Shown piece after piece: positions 10,398 through 22,199 of a stretch of DNA of 64,000 nt. The stretch covers positions 122,390,979-122,454,978 of the forward strand of contig CM045762.1 of NCBI GenBank assembly GCA_025200525.1, in the 5' to 3' direction. Numbering within the stretch: position 1 is the first letter of the stretch; each line of letters begins with the position of its first letter. The notes under the pieces were generated by a model. The model was given only the letters and a program-made list of their open reading frames with translations. It did not search any database and was not told the DNA's origin. Source of the stretch: Camellia lanceoleosa. Taxonomy: Eukaryota; Streptophyta; Magnoliopsida; Ericales; Theaceae. Position numbers and translations under genes: made by a program.

Positions 10398-11219
10398 CAT
10401 TGTTATAATTAATATTATATAATTAAAAAATATAATTAAAAATTATAAATAAATAAAAATATATATATAAATACTCAAATAAAAATAAAAATTGTTGTAT
10501 AATATTTATTAATAATATTTAATAAAGTCATAATTGATAAAAAAGGTCACTTGTTTTAAAGAAATTAAAATTTTAAACATTCCTCCAAATAAATTGATTG
10601 AATGTTAGGTTTAATTTTGGAGGAAATGAAATTTTAACTATCCTCCAATCAATATGTTTCAAATAATTTGATTGAATCAATTTTGTAGGTTCTTTTTGAA
10701 AAATCTTTTCCTATAAATAGGAATAGACTTTCATAATCTTCTCAAACTTCCAATGAGACTCTTCCTTATGAGAGGAGACTCTTGGAAGAAGAATTTTTAG
10801 TCAAAATTTTAAAATATATTTATATATATATATATAAATATATAAGAAAGAAAGAAAGAAAGAAAAGAAAGAAAAAAAAATTTAAAAACACCACCCGGGT
10901 CCCGTCACCGGTTTTTTTCTTCGAGGTTCACCGGTTTTTTCGCAATTTTTCCGTAGGCGTTTGCCCAAGTAAGTCCGGAGAGGGGAGGATGGGCCGGACG
11001 GAACAAGGCCCGGTTTCGTTGACCCGCCCGTCATCCCGGGTTTCACAACCATGAGAAAAGCTACCAGACTTGGCCGGTCAGGTCGTTTTTTTTTTTTCGT
11101 CACTGACGGGGTTTGTTTTCAATCGAGGTTTTTTTGCCCCAAAGTCGGTTACGGAGGATTGGCGGACGAACAGGCGGTTTTTCCGCTTCGGCCGCGGTCC
11201 GTCCGTTTTTCTAACCATG
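10398..11219. mobile_element. 822-bp insertion with 8-bp TSD TTACGATT
   Basis: TTACGATT occurs at 10390-10397 and at 11220-11227. Copy 2 has the empty site (TTATGATT) at about 55009. The ends CATTGTTA and TAACCATG are imperfect inverted repeats, suggesting hAT. The left 480 bp are AT-rich with a CCTATAAATAGG promoter-like box at about 10711. The right 335 bp switch to GC-rich DNA with CCGG/CGGTTTTT words. Frames inside are short and unrecognised. Confidence 0.72.
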
Positions 11220-12278
11220 TTACGATTGTCACTGAGGAATTTGTTCACAAATAACCCACGTATATGACCAAATAGGATCTTGATTTGTTTTTATAGCAAA
11301 ATATGTCAAAGAATGTGTACTTCTTAGGTCCTTCTGTTTCGTGGATTTATAGTTGTAATGCTGAGACATGTATTTCTTGTGTAGAATTTTCCAAGATTCA
11401 AACCTGAAAATCTCGAGCATAATCAAAAGATATTTGAGCGGGTCAATGAAATGGTCGCAAGAAAGTTGCACCCCATCACAGCTGGCATTGGCATGGGTCC
11501 ATCATTGTGGAAACGACGTGGTTCCCATCCCCGGGACCACCAAGACAGCAAACTTGAACCAGAACATTGGTGCATTGTCTGTGAAGCTAACCCCAGAAGA
11601 AATGGCTGAACTCGAATCCTATGCCTCAGCCGATGTGGTCAAGGGTGAGAGACATTTCGTTATGTCAATGACGTGGATCAACTCAGAAACTCCGCCATTG
11701 TCCTCGTGGAAAGCTGAATGAAGACATGCCTCTTGCTGTGAACTTGTACCCTGAGTACTACCGATGCTTTTCCTATTTAGCTGTAAGTTTCTAGTTCTAG
11801 CGCGCTCCACCACTGCTATGCCTTCCTCCACAATATACTTGACTGGAGTTGTTTTATGATGTATTGCATCGTATCTATATTAAACCAAAATATTTCTGCT
11901 ACTGCTTTTACAGACTATCCAGTCACTATTGTGCAGTGCTTTTAAGCTTTGTTTTTGCGAACTTGCAGCAAATGACAAGATTGGAACCGTGTTTTTTTTT
12001 TTTTTTTTAGGTTCCCCCTATCCTATGTGGACTATTACCAATAGGTACTAATAGTTTGACTTAATTTTCATCAAGTCCTATTAAAAATAAATCTTAGTAA
12101 AATTGTCGCTAAAAATAATTTTTTTGTGACAATATTTTACATACGTCACTAAAAATTGACAATTAGTAACTTCTTTTGTCATGATTTTTATAAATTGTCG
12201 TTAAAATTTACAATTAGTGACTTTTTTTATAACAAATTTTTTCTATAAAACCTATTAGATAATAAATTTACTTATTAA

Positions 12279-12499
12279 CTTGATGTTTGGGAAGTTGGTT
12301 TTGTTGGGTGAGGGGCTAAAATAGCCACAAAAAACAAAACATCAAATCCAACCCATAATCATTACATTCTTCTCTCACAAAAAAATTCAAAAAAGTCAAA
12401 AAGTCCTTCTCAAACCAGGCTTTTTAGTCCCAAATTAAAATAGTCAAAAAGTCAAAAAGTTAAAAAATTAAAAAGCCAACTCACTTCCCAAACGGAGGC
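12279..12499. mobile_element. Tourist-like MITE, TSD TAA
   Basis: Inverted ends TGTTTGGGAAGTTGG and its counterpart at CACTTCCCAAACGGAGGC enclose DNA rich in AAAAAGTCAAAAAGT. TAA flanks both sides (12276-12278 and 12500-12502). It is absent from copy 2. The interior matches the MITEs at 18820, 54293 and 56962. Confidence 0.7.
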
Positions 12500-13180
12500 T
12501 AAGTCCTATACGTAAGTACCTCTAATAATTTTCCTGTGCTTTTATGCTAACAAAAACTTTCCTATCATGAGGTGATTTGAATTGCTTTATGCCAATAAAA
12601 ACGTGTTCTCTAAGGACAATGAAAACCCTGGGCTAAGCAACAAATGTCAAAAAGCAAGTGGTGCTGCGTATAGATCTAAAATCTTGTAGTGTTTGGTTCA
12701 TTGAAATAAAGTGGAGTGAAATGATTATTCCATCAAAATATTCATTCATATTCATATGTATTAGTTAGATTACAAAAATAATAACAAATCACTTCAAATG
12801 AAATAATCTTTTACCATTTTAAGAGAATGATAATTTTACTAAAAAGCTTTAAGAATCATTATTTTATTTCATTCTCTCTCATTCCAATCAGCCAAATAGA
12901 GTATTAGGCTCTATAGTTCAAACACCTGTCAACTGACCAAACAAACACAAATCATTAGAAAAGAGATGTAAAATGAACAAAATGATTAGCTTCTGCCCAC
13001 CTCAAGGCAGTGATAAAAGCCAAAAATAAAGGCACAGGATGGATAAGAAGGAACCAATAGGCCTATTTTCAAAGAACAGTCTTGGCTCCAAGGCCCACCA
13101 TTAGAGAGGATTTGTTGATGGCACTACTGCAAGATTGAGGTGCAAAACTCGAGAGACAGAGGGAGAGAGTAATAAACTAA

Positions 13181-13654
13181 GGAAAATGTTTGAGAGCTCG
13201 AAACATTGCCCCTCCGAATCCCCCTAATGCCCAAAACGACGTCGTTTTGGGCATTAGGCTTTTTTTTTTCTTTTTTTTCTTTTTTTCCTTCCATTTTCGA
13301 CCATTTTCGATCTGAAACGCAGGAGGAAGAGGGAGAGAGAGAGAGGGAGAACGGAGAGGAGAAGAGCGGAGAGGAGAGAGGGAAAGAGAGGGAGAGAAGA
13401 GAGAAGAGGGAATGGAGACACACACACACAGGCCCCTGCATTCCAGCCGATCCGCCGATCGTCGCAGCTCCGCCGATCGTCGGTCTGCCGTCTGCCTCCG
13501 CCGCCGCCGTCTGCCTCTGCTTCTTCTTCTTCCCTTCTTCTTCCCGATCTTCTTCCCTTCGTCTGCTTCTTCTTCTTTGATTGAACCAAAAACGGCGTCG
13601 TTTTTGGTTTCGGGGGATTAGGGGGGCAATGTTTCAAGCTACGTAGCACGTCCC
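13181..13654. mobile_element. Mutator-like MITE, TSD ATAAACTAA
   Basis: A perfect 9-bp duplication ATAAACTAA flanks it (13172-13180, 13655-13663). Copy 2 has the single site ATAAACCAA. Both ends invert to GAAACATTGCCCC inside a roughly 32-bp terminal repeat beginning GG. The interior is GC-rich and purine/pyrimidine-skewed, with the perfect palindrome AAAACGACGTCGTTTT at about 13236 and a sister copy AAAACGGCGTCGTTTT near 13590. The long frames on both strands are low-complexity and probably not genes. Confidence 0.85.
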
Positions 13655-14063
13655 ATAAACTAAAAACTAAGTAGAACAACAGGGGAACAAGAATTAGAAG
13701 AAGAACAAGAATGGTAGAAGATGCAGAAAGAAAAGGCCAAGGATTGAGCAAGATGAACAATTATGATACCCACAAAGGGAAATCACCAACGAATTTTTAA
13801 AATTCCTCCCAAATGGAAATTGAACGATTGATACCCATTTGCCATCTTAACCGAAGTTGCAAAGCATTATCCCCAAAAAGGATAGTCCACCATACCCAGG
13901 AACAAGAAGGAGTTGGAAAATATATTGGGTTGTGCAATACTTGTAAAAAACTGGGAGAATATAGTTTTCCGGATAAAAAAAAGCATCCTCCAACTTTGTT
14001 TACTAAAAGAGCTTGATTAAAAGTGTTAGTAAAAAATGGATGATATTGGGGTTACTTTTTGTG

Positions 14064-14667
14064 TAATAACGGAGTCAAGAAATTAAATCAGAAGAACACT
14101 TATTAATTATAATATTAAAAATTTTTACAAAAATATTTCACATAAATTTTTGCGATTGACTTCAAGATAAATATATATATTATTTGTAATTAATATATCA
14201 TGGTCAATATAAAAAATAAAAAAAGTTATGGGTATAAGTTTTAAAATAAATTATATAATGATAAAGTATTTTTTTATACAAAATTTTAGTAAAAATTCAA
14301 TATAATATGATATCACCAACTAATTGTAAACACATAGAGGATGAACTTCACATGTCAAATATAACTAATAATTCGATAAATTTCATATCTTCATTGAGAT
14401 TAATTATAATTATATGTCAATAATGATAAATATCACCATTGTATTGAAATTTTTATAAATAATAATATGACTTATTGTAATATCTTTATTTTCAATAAAA
14501 AATAACCATTATTATTTTTATAATTTTCAAAATATCATTAATATTTCACTCTAAATAATACTTTATAATTTTTTTATTTAAAATATTTTTTTTATATTTG
14601 TAAAAAAAAATTTATTTCAAAATTAAGGGGACATGTGACTCCCTGGACCATTGTGGCTCCGCCACTG
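14064..14667. mobile_element. hAT-like non-autonomous element, TSD CTTATGTG
   Basis: The right end TGGCTCCGCCACTG is identical to that of the element at 9113. The left end TAATAACGGAGTCA differs from the expected inverse only by transitions. The target duplication is CTTATGTG at 14668-14675 and TTTTTGTG at 14056-14063. Copy 2 keeps the unbroken site CTTATGTG at about 57219. The interior is strongly AT-rich. Confidence 0.82.
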
Positions 14668-14889
14668 CTTATGTGAAAGAAATCACTCACTAATAGGCTG
14701 GTTTGAGGTGTCTTAAAAAAATGTACTTTTTATCTTTTTACAAAAAAATATGCAAAAAAATAGATAGATAATGTGATAAAAAAAATAAAAAGATAGATTA
14801 TATAATTCACGCCAAATCAGTCCTAAGATTTCAAAATTTGAATTAAGAGCCTCCGATTGTAAATCCGTACTAGAGTTTCTCCAGAAAAA

Positions 14890-15084
14890 CCTACTCTCCA
14901 AATTCCACGTAAAGTGATGGTGACCTTTGAGTGACAGACAGAGAGAAAAAAATATTTTTCACAGATATTTTTTGAGAATAATACATGACCTACTCTCCAA
15001 ATTCCACGTAAAGTGATGGTGACCTTTGAGTGACAGAGAGAGAAAAAAATATTTTTCACAGATATTTTTTGAGAATAATACATG
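14890..15084 (+). repeat. 99-bp tandem duplication
   Basis: Two direct units start with CCTACTCTCCAAATTCCACG at 14890 and 14989. The second is four bases shorter in a GACA/GA run. Only the first few bases remain in copy 2, where the region is deleted. Confidence 0.9.
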
Positions 15085-15542
15085 GAGATAGTCCTGCAGA
15101 TAAGTTGTGACATCATCATACAACCACCATAATCGGGTCGGATATAACCCATGGAACACCCATTCAGATTGTCTGACAAAAACTCTCTTATTTAATTATT
15201 TATTTATTTCTTCATTCTTTTTTCTTCTCTTCTTTTTCTTATTCATTTTTCTTCTTATCCCATGGCTGCTGCTCTCCTTTTCAAATTTTTTCCCTTTCCT
15301 TCCCTCTCCTTTTATTTTCATACGGCTGCAACAACAGCCCTTCCCTTCATTTTTATCATTTTCTTTACTATAAATTATGACAGTACTTCTTGTACTTTGA
15401 TCATGTTATCATTTTATTTCTTATTATTTCAATTAATTTAGTTTTTCTTGAATTTACGATTTTATTTTAATTTGGTCCAATTGATTATAACTCTTAATAT
15501 TTTTTACATATAGAAAAGAAAAATGAGTGAGACCACAAAAAG

Positions 15543-15657
15543 AGGAGCACTAATAGCTCTAAAGTGGTGTGAGTCCCACATGATGGGATATTTTGCTCTT
15601 TTTTTTTTTTTTTTTTTTTTTTGAATTTCCACATCATTAGTGATCAATTAGTGCTCT
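15543..15657. mobile_element. Small MITE-like hairpin
   Basis: GAGCACTAATAGCTCT on the left pairs with AATTAGTGCTCTCAAA on the right around a long T run. A probable relative sits in copy 2 at about 56600-56760. Confidence 0.4.
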
Positions 15658-16060
15658 CAAATTAGTGGAATGAATCATTGTTGAATAGAAAATATGCACA
15701 AAAGTGGCATCCGTGTGATATACTTCAATTATGGATAAACAATATATTAGAAAATTGTTTAGATTTAAGAATTTATGAAAATCCTTTAAAGTTCTAAGAA
15801 TTTACAAATTTGCTCAAAAATTGTGGCAAATTTATATTTCATATATAAAAAATATTTATCAATTAAAATTTTAATTTGTGAAATAGTTATATTTTAAAAT
15901 AAAAAAAATTAGAATACATTCCTCTACATATTTGTGTAAGAATTTGAGGACACCAAAAATTTGTTTGATAGTTAAAATTCAAAGGATTTCAAATCTTAGA
16001 AGTATAAGGACCAAGTTTAACATGAATGGTCAAAACCAACATTATAGCCCTAGAAACCAT

Positions 16061-16062
16061 AC

Positions 16063-16102
<40 letters not shown>
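16061..16102 (+). repeat. (CT)n microsatellite
   Basis: About 21 uninterrupted CT units. The matching place in copy 2 (about 57462) has about seven units. Confidence 0.95.
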
Positions 16103-16105
<3 letters not shown>

Positions 16106-16935
16106 TCCTTTTTTATATCTCTAGTGTTGCCTCTACCATGTTTATTGGTGCCGCCTCAACGGCATCTACTACCACAACCTCAATATTATTCGTCATTGTT
16201 GCTTATGTTATTTTCACTCGAAATCGTCGCCGTCACTACTGATCTATCAGTCTCCGCCATCAAGCAATGCCAAATGTGCTACATTCACTAGAAACAGTCC
16301 TTGTCATCACTGATTTTTCAAGTACAAGTTTTATCTCTCTCTCTCTAACATATCTCACTAGTCCAAATCTAGATTTTACTCGTCTTTAATTTTGTTTCTC
16401 ATTCACTATTTTATTTTATTTATCTATTTGTTGATTGTATACTATGACTGACAGAAATATGATTGTTATTGTTTGTTTTGTATATTTTTTCTTAGGAAAA
16501 TATCACATCACTGCATTTTTGCAAAAATAATTACAGATTAATTAATTTTTTTATAAATATTAATATTTAAAATTTATAATGATTCCGGTTTAGATCCGAC
16601 CCATTTCTTACTTTTGAATCCTAGAATCCATATCCTTAACTATTGTTCATTTCATTTTTATCTTGTGCTAGTTGAGTTTGATTATTTGAGAGTTATAGTT
16701 GTGTTTGAAACAGGTTGAGAGTTAGTTTTTCAAAAGAGTTATTGCCCAGATTTTTACATGTTTGCTCGAGCAATTTTTCTTGCTCTCGAGCAGTCTTTTA
16801 CAATCTGCAAAATTACTGGAAATGAGGTATCTTCGCTCGAGCGGTCTTTTGCAGGTCTAAACAAAAAGAAGGGGGTCATTGTGCGCTCGAGCAGTATTTT
16901 TGGTCGCTCTCTCTCTCTCTAAAAACATTCAAAGC

Positions 16936-18819
16936 CCTATGTAGCTGGTTTCTTGTGCTCTTTGGAGGAGTTTAGTCTCCTCAGATACGATAGCCCTATA
17001 ATTCGGGCTCTCGTGGTTCTGAATCTAGTTTTACAAGTGCAATGTAAAACAAAAAACACAAATGAGAGTCCAAATCTGACAAATCTTTAAAAAATCGATT
17101 TACAATCAGAAATGTCAAAAATGGACTATATTGCCAGATTTCAAAGTCGCCACCTAAATGTTTTTGTGAAATTTAGGCAACCTGTTGACTCATGCCAAAG
17201 GTCACTTGTCCATTATAACCAAAGTGTCTCGGCTCAAGAACTTATGTATGAGAGGGGAAGGTCATAAATTGAACACCCCACTCACCCGATCAGAGATTGG
17301 CCTCTACTAATCATGATGTGAATCTTATGTACAGTATATGCTCATGTTCTGATTATTATGCTAACTTTACTATGTAAGGCACACAAGTATAGACTATTTC
17401 ACCTACTTTGGAATGCTTTGATTTTATGTTTGTTTGGAAAGTGTTTTGAATATGTATCACTTGAAAAAGTAAGCTCATATGTACATTAATCAAATCATCA
17501 CAATTTAAGTAAAATAACCTTCATCCACCGGCACTCAAAGAGGTATATCAAATAAGCACTTAACCTTATAGTAATACGCTTGATATGGCAACACAAACAT
17601 ACATGCAATATGCTAAAGCAAAACCGCTCACCTAGTACTCAATCGAGGCGAGCCAAAATAGAAGAAAATGGTTAGAAAAATCCATGTTTTAATATGCAAA
17701 TGACTAATGTAACACATACAAAATGCAACTATGAAGTTTGGTTTATTTTAACATGTTATATAGATCAACTCAAAGCATGCGGTAGCGCACATATTCAAGT
17801 AAGTAAGAAATGACAACAATGTTAAAATGATGAACCGAACCAAATGCATGCAAAAATGGATACAACACATGGCAATGATATGAGAATGAAAAATATGATG
17901 CTATTATGATAAGCATATAAATAAAAGGGATAAAGACATGGGGGTTGGAAGACACACACAAATATTACAAGTGTTACAATTTGCCCTCGCACAAGAGGGT
18001 CCGAATGAATGTCCGAATGTTTTAAACTAATTATTACAATGCCAAATGAATTAATTAATTAACTTAACTAATTATTACAAATTCAACTGAATCAAACTAA
18101 TTAAACATACTATTATCAAAGCATTAATTTGGACTAGAGGAAGCGAAGAGTCGCACGTGCACGAACGAGAACATCCTCCTAGAAACCTCTCTGTTTTATT
18201 GTCAAAAACTGTTCTATTTGCAGTCAAAAAATTATTCTGTTTTTGCCTCAACTTTTGCTCTATTCTGTCATGAAAATGACACTGTTTGTACAAAATAGGG
18301 TGGCCGGGCGGCCTTGAGAAGTGGTTGGTCAGATAGAAGGGTGGCTAGCCGGCCACTATTTTTTTTTTTGGGGGGGTCCCTGTTGCCACAGAAATGAAAC
18401 AGAACAAAAACAAAGTATTTCTAGGAGATGTTTATACTTTCTTCCTCTCCCTATCATAAAGATGATCAAGGGAGGAGTAGAATCGGTCCATAAACCATCA
18501 ATTGACGCAAGTTTGTTGCGTGATGATCTATGAACCAATAGGACAAGAAATCAATTAATTGAAACGAAAGACTAACATCGCCTCTTCCTTATCATGGAGT
18601 TACCTCAAGGAAAGGGGTGGACATTGCTCCTTGAACCATTGAACGTCACTAAAAAGTATGCAATGAGTCAAGACGCAATAGGTTCAATATAACATTCAAT
18701 TGAATCCGACTTGATTTTATTACTCTTTTTACCTCTTTTACTCCAATTTGATCCTCTTTTACATTACCTTTCCATTCCTTATTCATTTTTGTCCCAAAAG
18801 TGATAACTACGTCCACTAA
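16936..18819. other. Transposon-derived DNA, no gene
   Basis: The segment after the duplication edge has phrases common in plant LTR-retrotransposon leaders, such as AAGTCGCCACCTAAATG at about 17147 and CTCGAGCG words just before it. No open gag or pol frame is visible, so class and borders stay open. Confidence 0.4.
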
Positions 18820-19049
18820 GGCCTCGTTTGGCAAGATGATATTTTAGCCAAAAAGCCAAAAAAGTTACTAAAAAAGCCAAAAAGCCAACAACCCATACCA
18901 AAAAGTCAAAGATTCCCTTTTTTCTCTACTTTTTGCACATCTTTTCGTAAAAAGCCAAAAAGTCATCCCAAACATACTAGTTTTTTTTACATCACATTTT
19001 AGCCAAATAGCCAAAAAGTTACTAAATTAGCATGTTCCCAAACGAGGCC
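18820..19049. mobile_element. Tourist-like MITE, TSD TAA
   Basis: Perfect inverted ends GGCCTCGTTTGG and CCAAACGAGGCC enclose 230 bp rich in AAAAAGCCAAAAAG. TAA flanks both sides (18817-18819, 19050-19052). The ends and TAA target fit PIF/Harbinger MITEs. Confidence 0.85.
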
Positions 19050-20100
19050 TAAGTGCAAAAAGTGACAAAGAAATGTGTCCAACAAAAGGTTGTGCTTAGC
19101 GTGAGAGAGATGTAATGGCTTGGTAATGAACCTTCGAAGAGATTAAACCATTAAGAATGGAAAGTCTCTTTCTCAAGCTTTGAGCAACAAACTAGTGTTA
19201 GATACAACTCTTAATCAAAGCAAGCAAAGGAAAGAGGGAGAGTGAATAGGTGATTACGCAAAAATGATGACCATAAATGTGAGTATTTACACAAAAATAA
19301 AGAATGAAAAGCTATCAAACTCCAATGGATTGGTGCCTAAGGCTTAAATCCCTAAATCCATGAGGACTGACAACATCACAAGAAAAGCATTCCAGGTATA
19401 AACTAAATAAACAATCAAGACAGCCACCGAAACAACAAAAACAGTGTTGGAAAAGCTAGGAAAAGTAAACCAAAAAAAAAAAGAAAAAAAAAGAGAGAGA
19501 ATAAAGCTAGTAAGCAAGCCTAAGGAAGGGTGGCCCACCCCTCCACTTTTGGATCTTTAAATCACATATTTTAGCCTCTGAAAACTTTAAAAATTAGTGG
19601 CCAAAAGCAACGAAATAAGTGTGAATAACAAGGATATAAGCTATGGGATAAGGCTCAAGAAAGGGTGGTTAACCCCTCAGCCTTTGGTAGCTTTTAAATC
19701 ACAAGTTTTAGCACTTGAGACCAATCCAAAATAGTGTATAAACAACAAGAAAAAGAGAAGGAAAGAGTAGTGTAAGCAAGGAAGAAGATGGCAAAAGTTA
19801 TACGTGTAACAACCCGAAAATTTAAGTTATCCCTTAAATTTTATAATAGTATTATTTAATTATAAATGATTTCAAAAAAATAATTTTAACTTTATATTAT
19901 TATTCGATATTATTTTCTGAATATTATGGTATTTTTATTATATTTTTCTCTATATTTTTTTCTAAATCAAAATACATTGAACCGTAACATTTTATGTACA
20001 ACGAGGAAGCGTGCCCCCCAATTCACTTGCTGACCACGCTTCTCTCCCCTATATATAGAGATGTTGGCCTTGTGCCTCATCATCAGGTCCCAAACTCTCT

Positions 20101-20106
<6 letters not shown>

Positions 20107-20154
<48 letters not shown>
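20107..20154 (+). repeat. (CT)n microsatellite
   Basis: About 24 CT units inside the solo LTR. Confidence 0.95.
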
Positions 20155-20161
<7 letters not shown>

Positions 20162-20545
20162 AGTTTTCTTTTATATATAAAACTTTGAGTTTAGTTTAGA
20201 GTATTTAGTGGGTCGTAGTGAGCGAAAGGTAAAAGTTAAAATTAATTTTAAAATGAGTTATATTATACCTTGAGTTACCATTATATGTTTTACGTATATT
20301 TTGAGTTACCATAGTTTATTTTATGTAAATTGTGTTTTATAAAATTATATTAGCATTTTTAATTTATGAACCTTATTTTATATAATAAGGAAAATCTATA
20401 GATATAACTGTTTATTAAAATGTATTTTGAGTAATTATTTTATTAGTACCACCACAGAGATCTCATGCCTTGGGGGATTTAAATAACAATTGGCCCTCTG
20501 ATTAGTCACATTGTGACTTTCTGTTTGTCATGGATCCACTGACAC

Positions 20546-20800
20546 TCTGATTTCTAGTGTGGAACAAAGTGCTGTACGGAGCTAAGTGCTACACTATTGT
20601 GGGAGTCACCTCTAGAGTTCATACGAGCTACCTCTTGAGTCCATACATCTGTTTTGTTCTCTACCGTGATTATGATTTCTGGTGTGGAGTAAAGTACTGT
20701 ACGGAGCTAAGTGTTACACTATGGTGGGAGCCATCTCTAGAATTCGTACGAGTCACCTCTTGAGTCCATACATCTGTTCTGTACCATGGTTATGATTATT
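20546..20800 (+). repeat. ~130-bp tandem duplication in LTR
   Basis: Two diverged direct copies, each with GTACGGAGCTAAGTG, GGGAG(T/C)CA and CTTGAGTCCATACATCTGTT. Confidence 0.85.
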
Positions 20801-21267
20801 TTGTTTATATGATTTTTGTATTATATGTCCAATGATCTCTGTATTATATACTCAGTTTTTTAATATCAAGTTTGATTTAGCCAATAATTACCCATAGTGA
20901 TTTTATACATTCATGCTCTCAGTATAATATTTCTCACTCTGCCATGTGCTTATAGTGGTTTACCAATTTTCAGGATATAATGCAATTCAGAAATAGCATT
21001 TGGAGAGTCTCGGACGTGGGCCTGCAGAATAGACACACATAACACTTTTATAGTATGTATAATTCTATTATTCATATGTAAATATCGACCTTTCAGGTCA
21101 ATAAATTTTGTTATAAAAGTAGAAGCTCCAATGATTATTTTGGTACCCTCACTTAAATATTTTTTTCCGCTCGCATTTAGTAATTTGTTTAAGAATTGGC
21201 CGAAAGTAACTTTAGTTACTGGCCATCACGATGCTTAACCCTTGGGTACGGGGAGCGGGTCATGACA

Positions 21268-22199
21268 ATGCCTCTTGAAGAGAGGATGTTCTTTAGTTCA
21301 CAAACCACAAAGTGATCACCCTCAAGAGTTGAAATTTTGACTCAATAACCTTAGCAAGAAGCCTCAAAATTTTGGTTTAGGAAGTGTATGTCTAGTGTAT
21401 GCATATTGCAAGATAGAGAATGAGAGTGTTTGGCAAGTTTTGGGCACTTGGCAAAATTTTCTAACCTAAAACCATGAGGGATGGTCAAGTATTTATAGAA
21501 AAACAGGTTCTCCTGCCGAGAAACATGGCCGGCCGGCCATGTAAGGGGCACGGTCGGCCACCTGTTGGCTAGTAGGACTCTGTATGATCAGGCTAGAAAA
21601 ATGAGTTTTAGTCCTAAGAGGGTGCAAGGTTTTAGGTTCTGAAACTCAAAATCGAAGCTTCTTGCTGAAGAAATTGAACGTTTGTATAATGCATCATTAT
21701 CATCATCGAGTGTTCAATCTACGGCGCCCAAGTCTTAAGATCGGTCAAAAATGGGATGTCTACAGTTGCCCCTCTTTGACGGAGCTCGAAGTCATGAAAT
21801 GACGTGAGTGAATGTCAAAGCTCAAAGACGACCCATTTTGACAAGGCCGTAAGACTTGGGCAAGTAATCAAAATGTAACTACAATTAGTTGAACTTGAAA
21901 GTTGCCTACGTATCCCTTTACAAAGAATCAAACCAGCGTAGTTCACGGGCAAGATGCAAATGATATGCACAAGAATACACTTGAAAGCTGGACTTAAACA
22001 CTTCGCAAAGCTGGTTATTTTAAAAATCCATGATCATGCAAGAAAATGCAATGAGCAATAATAAGATAATAGCATATGAATGAAAAGCTTAAACCAAGAT
22101 AAACCTAACCGTGCCTCACACAGAAAGGAGTAAGCAAACAACAAGTCCAAACACGTTTCACATGAAAGATGGTGCAACCAACATGCGTAAATTTGTGGA
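21268..22199. other. Transposon-derived DNA, no gene
   Basis: Contains GTCTACAGTTGCCCCTCTTTG at about 21760, a phrase I associate with the 3' parts of large plant LTR elements. It may be the other side of the unit holding 16936-19804, which the solo LTR would then have entered. No open frame. Confidence 0.35.

Larger units (their letters stand above)
7852..11721 (+). pseudogene. Aldo-keto reductase pseudogene (exons 3-5)
   Basis: Three exons match the intact gene at 49332-55512: exon 3 at 7852-8024 (173 bp), exon 4 at 8122-8224 (103 bp) and exon 5 at 11385-11721. GT and AG splice bases are kept at every border. Exons 3 and 4 are still open and nearly identical to the intact ones. Exon 5 is 337 bp against 339 bp in the intact gene: two bases are lost around 11454-11470, between codons ending NEMA and those starting CTPSQ, which shifts the frame. 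No exon 1 or 2, and so none of the four catalytic residues (Asp, Tyr, Lys, His), lies upstream. Intron 4 is swollen by two transposon insertions. Any transcript would not give a working enzyme. Confidence 0.93.
5298..16935 (+). repeat. Segmental duplication, copy 1
   Basis: Long stretches match about 50130-58430 in the same orientation: AKR intron 2, exons 3-5, the 3' flank, and 15957-16935 against 57360-58430. Homology is broken by insertions private to this copy at 9113, 10398, 12279, 13181 and 14064, and by about 1 kb (14930-15955) absent from copy 2. Exons 1-2 are not present. Homology stops near 16935 within AAAGCCCTA. Confidence 0.9.
19805..21267 (+). repeat. Solo LTR, chromovirus (Tekay/Del) type
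   Basis: It starts TGTAACAACCCGAAAATTT and ends GCGGGTCATGACA, both typical of plant Tekay/Del Gypsy LTRs, over 1463 bp with no gag or pol beside it. Flanks ATACG and ATGCC match at only three of five bases, so the target duplication has decayed or the borders are off by a few bases. Inside are a long (CT)n run (20107-20154) and a tandem duplication of about 130 bp (20546-20800) containing TGTACGGAGCTAAGTG. Confidence 0.78.

Noticed and set aside
13206..13760. Frames up to 168 codons on both strands
   Set aside because: They follow the GA/CT and CGATCG composition of a Mutator MITE; no conserved motif, and frames on opposite strands are open equally.
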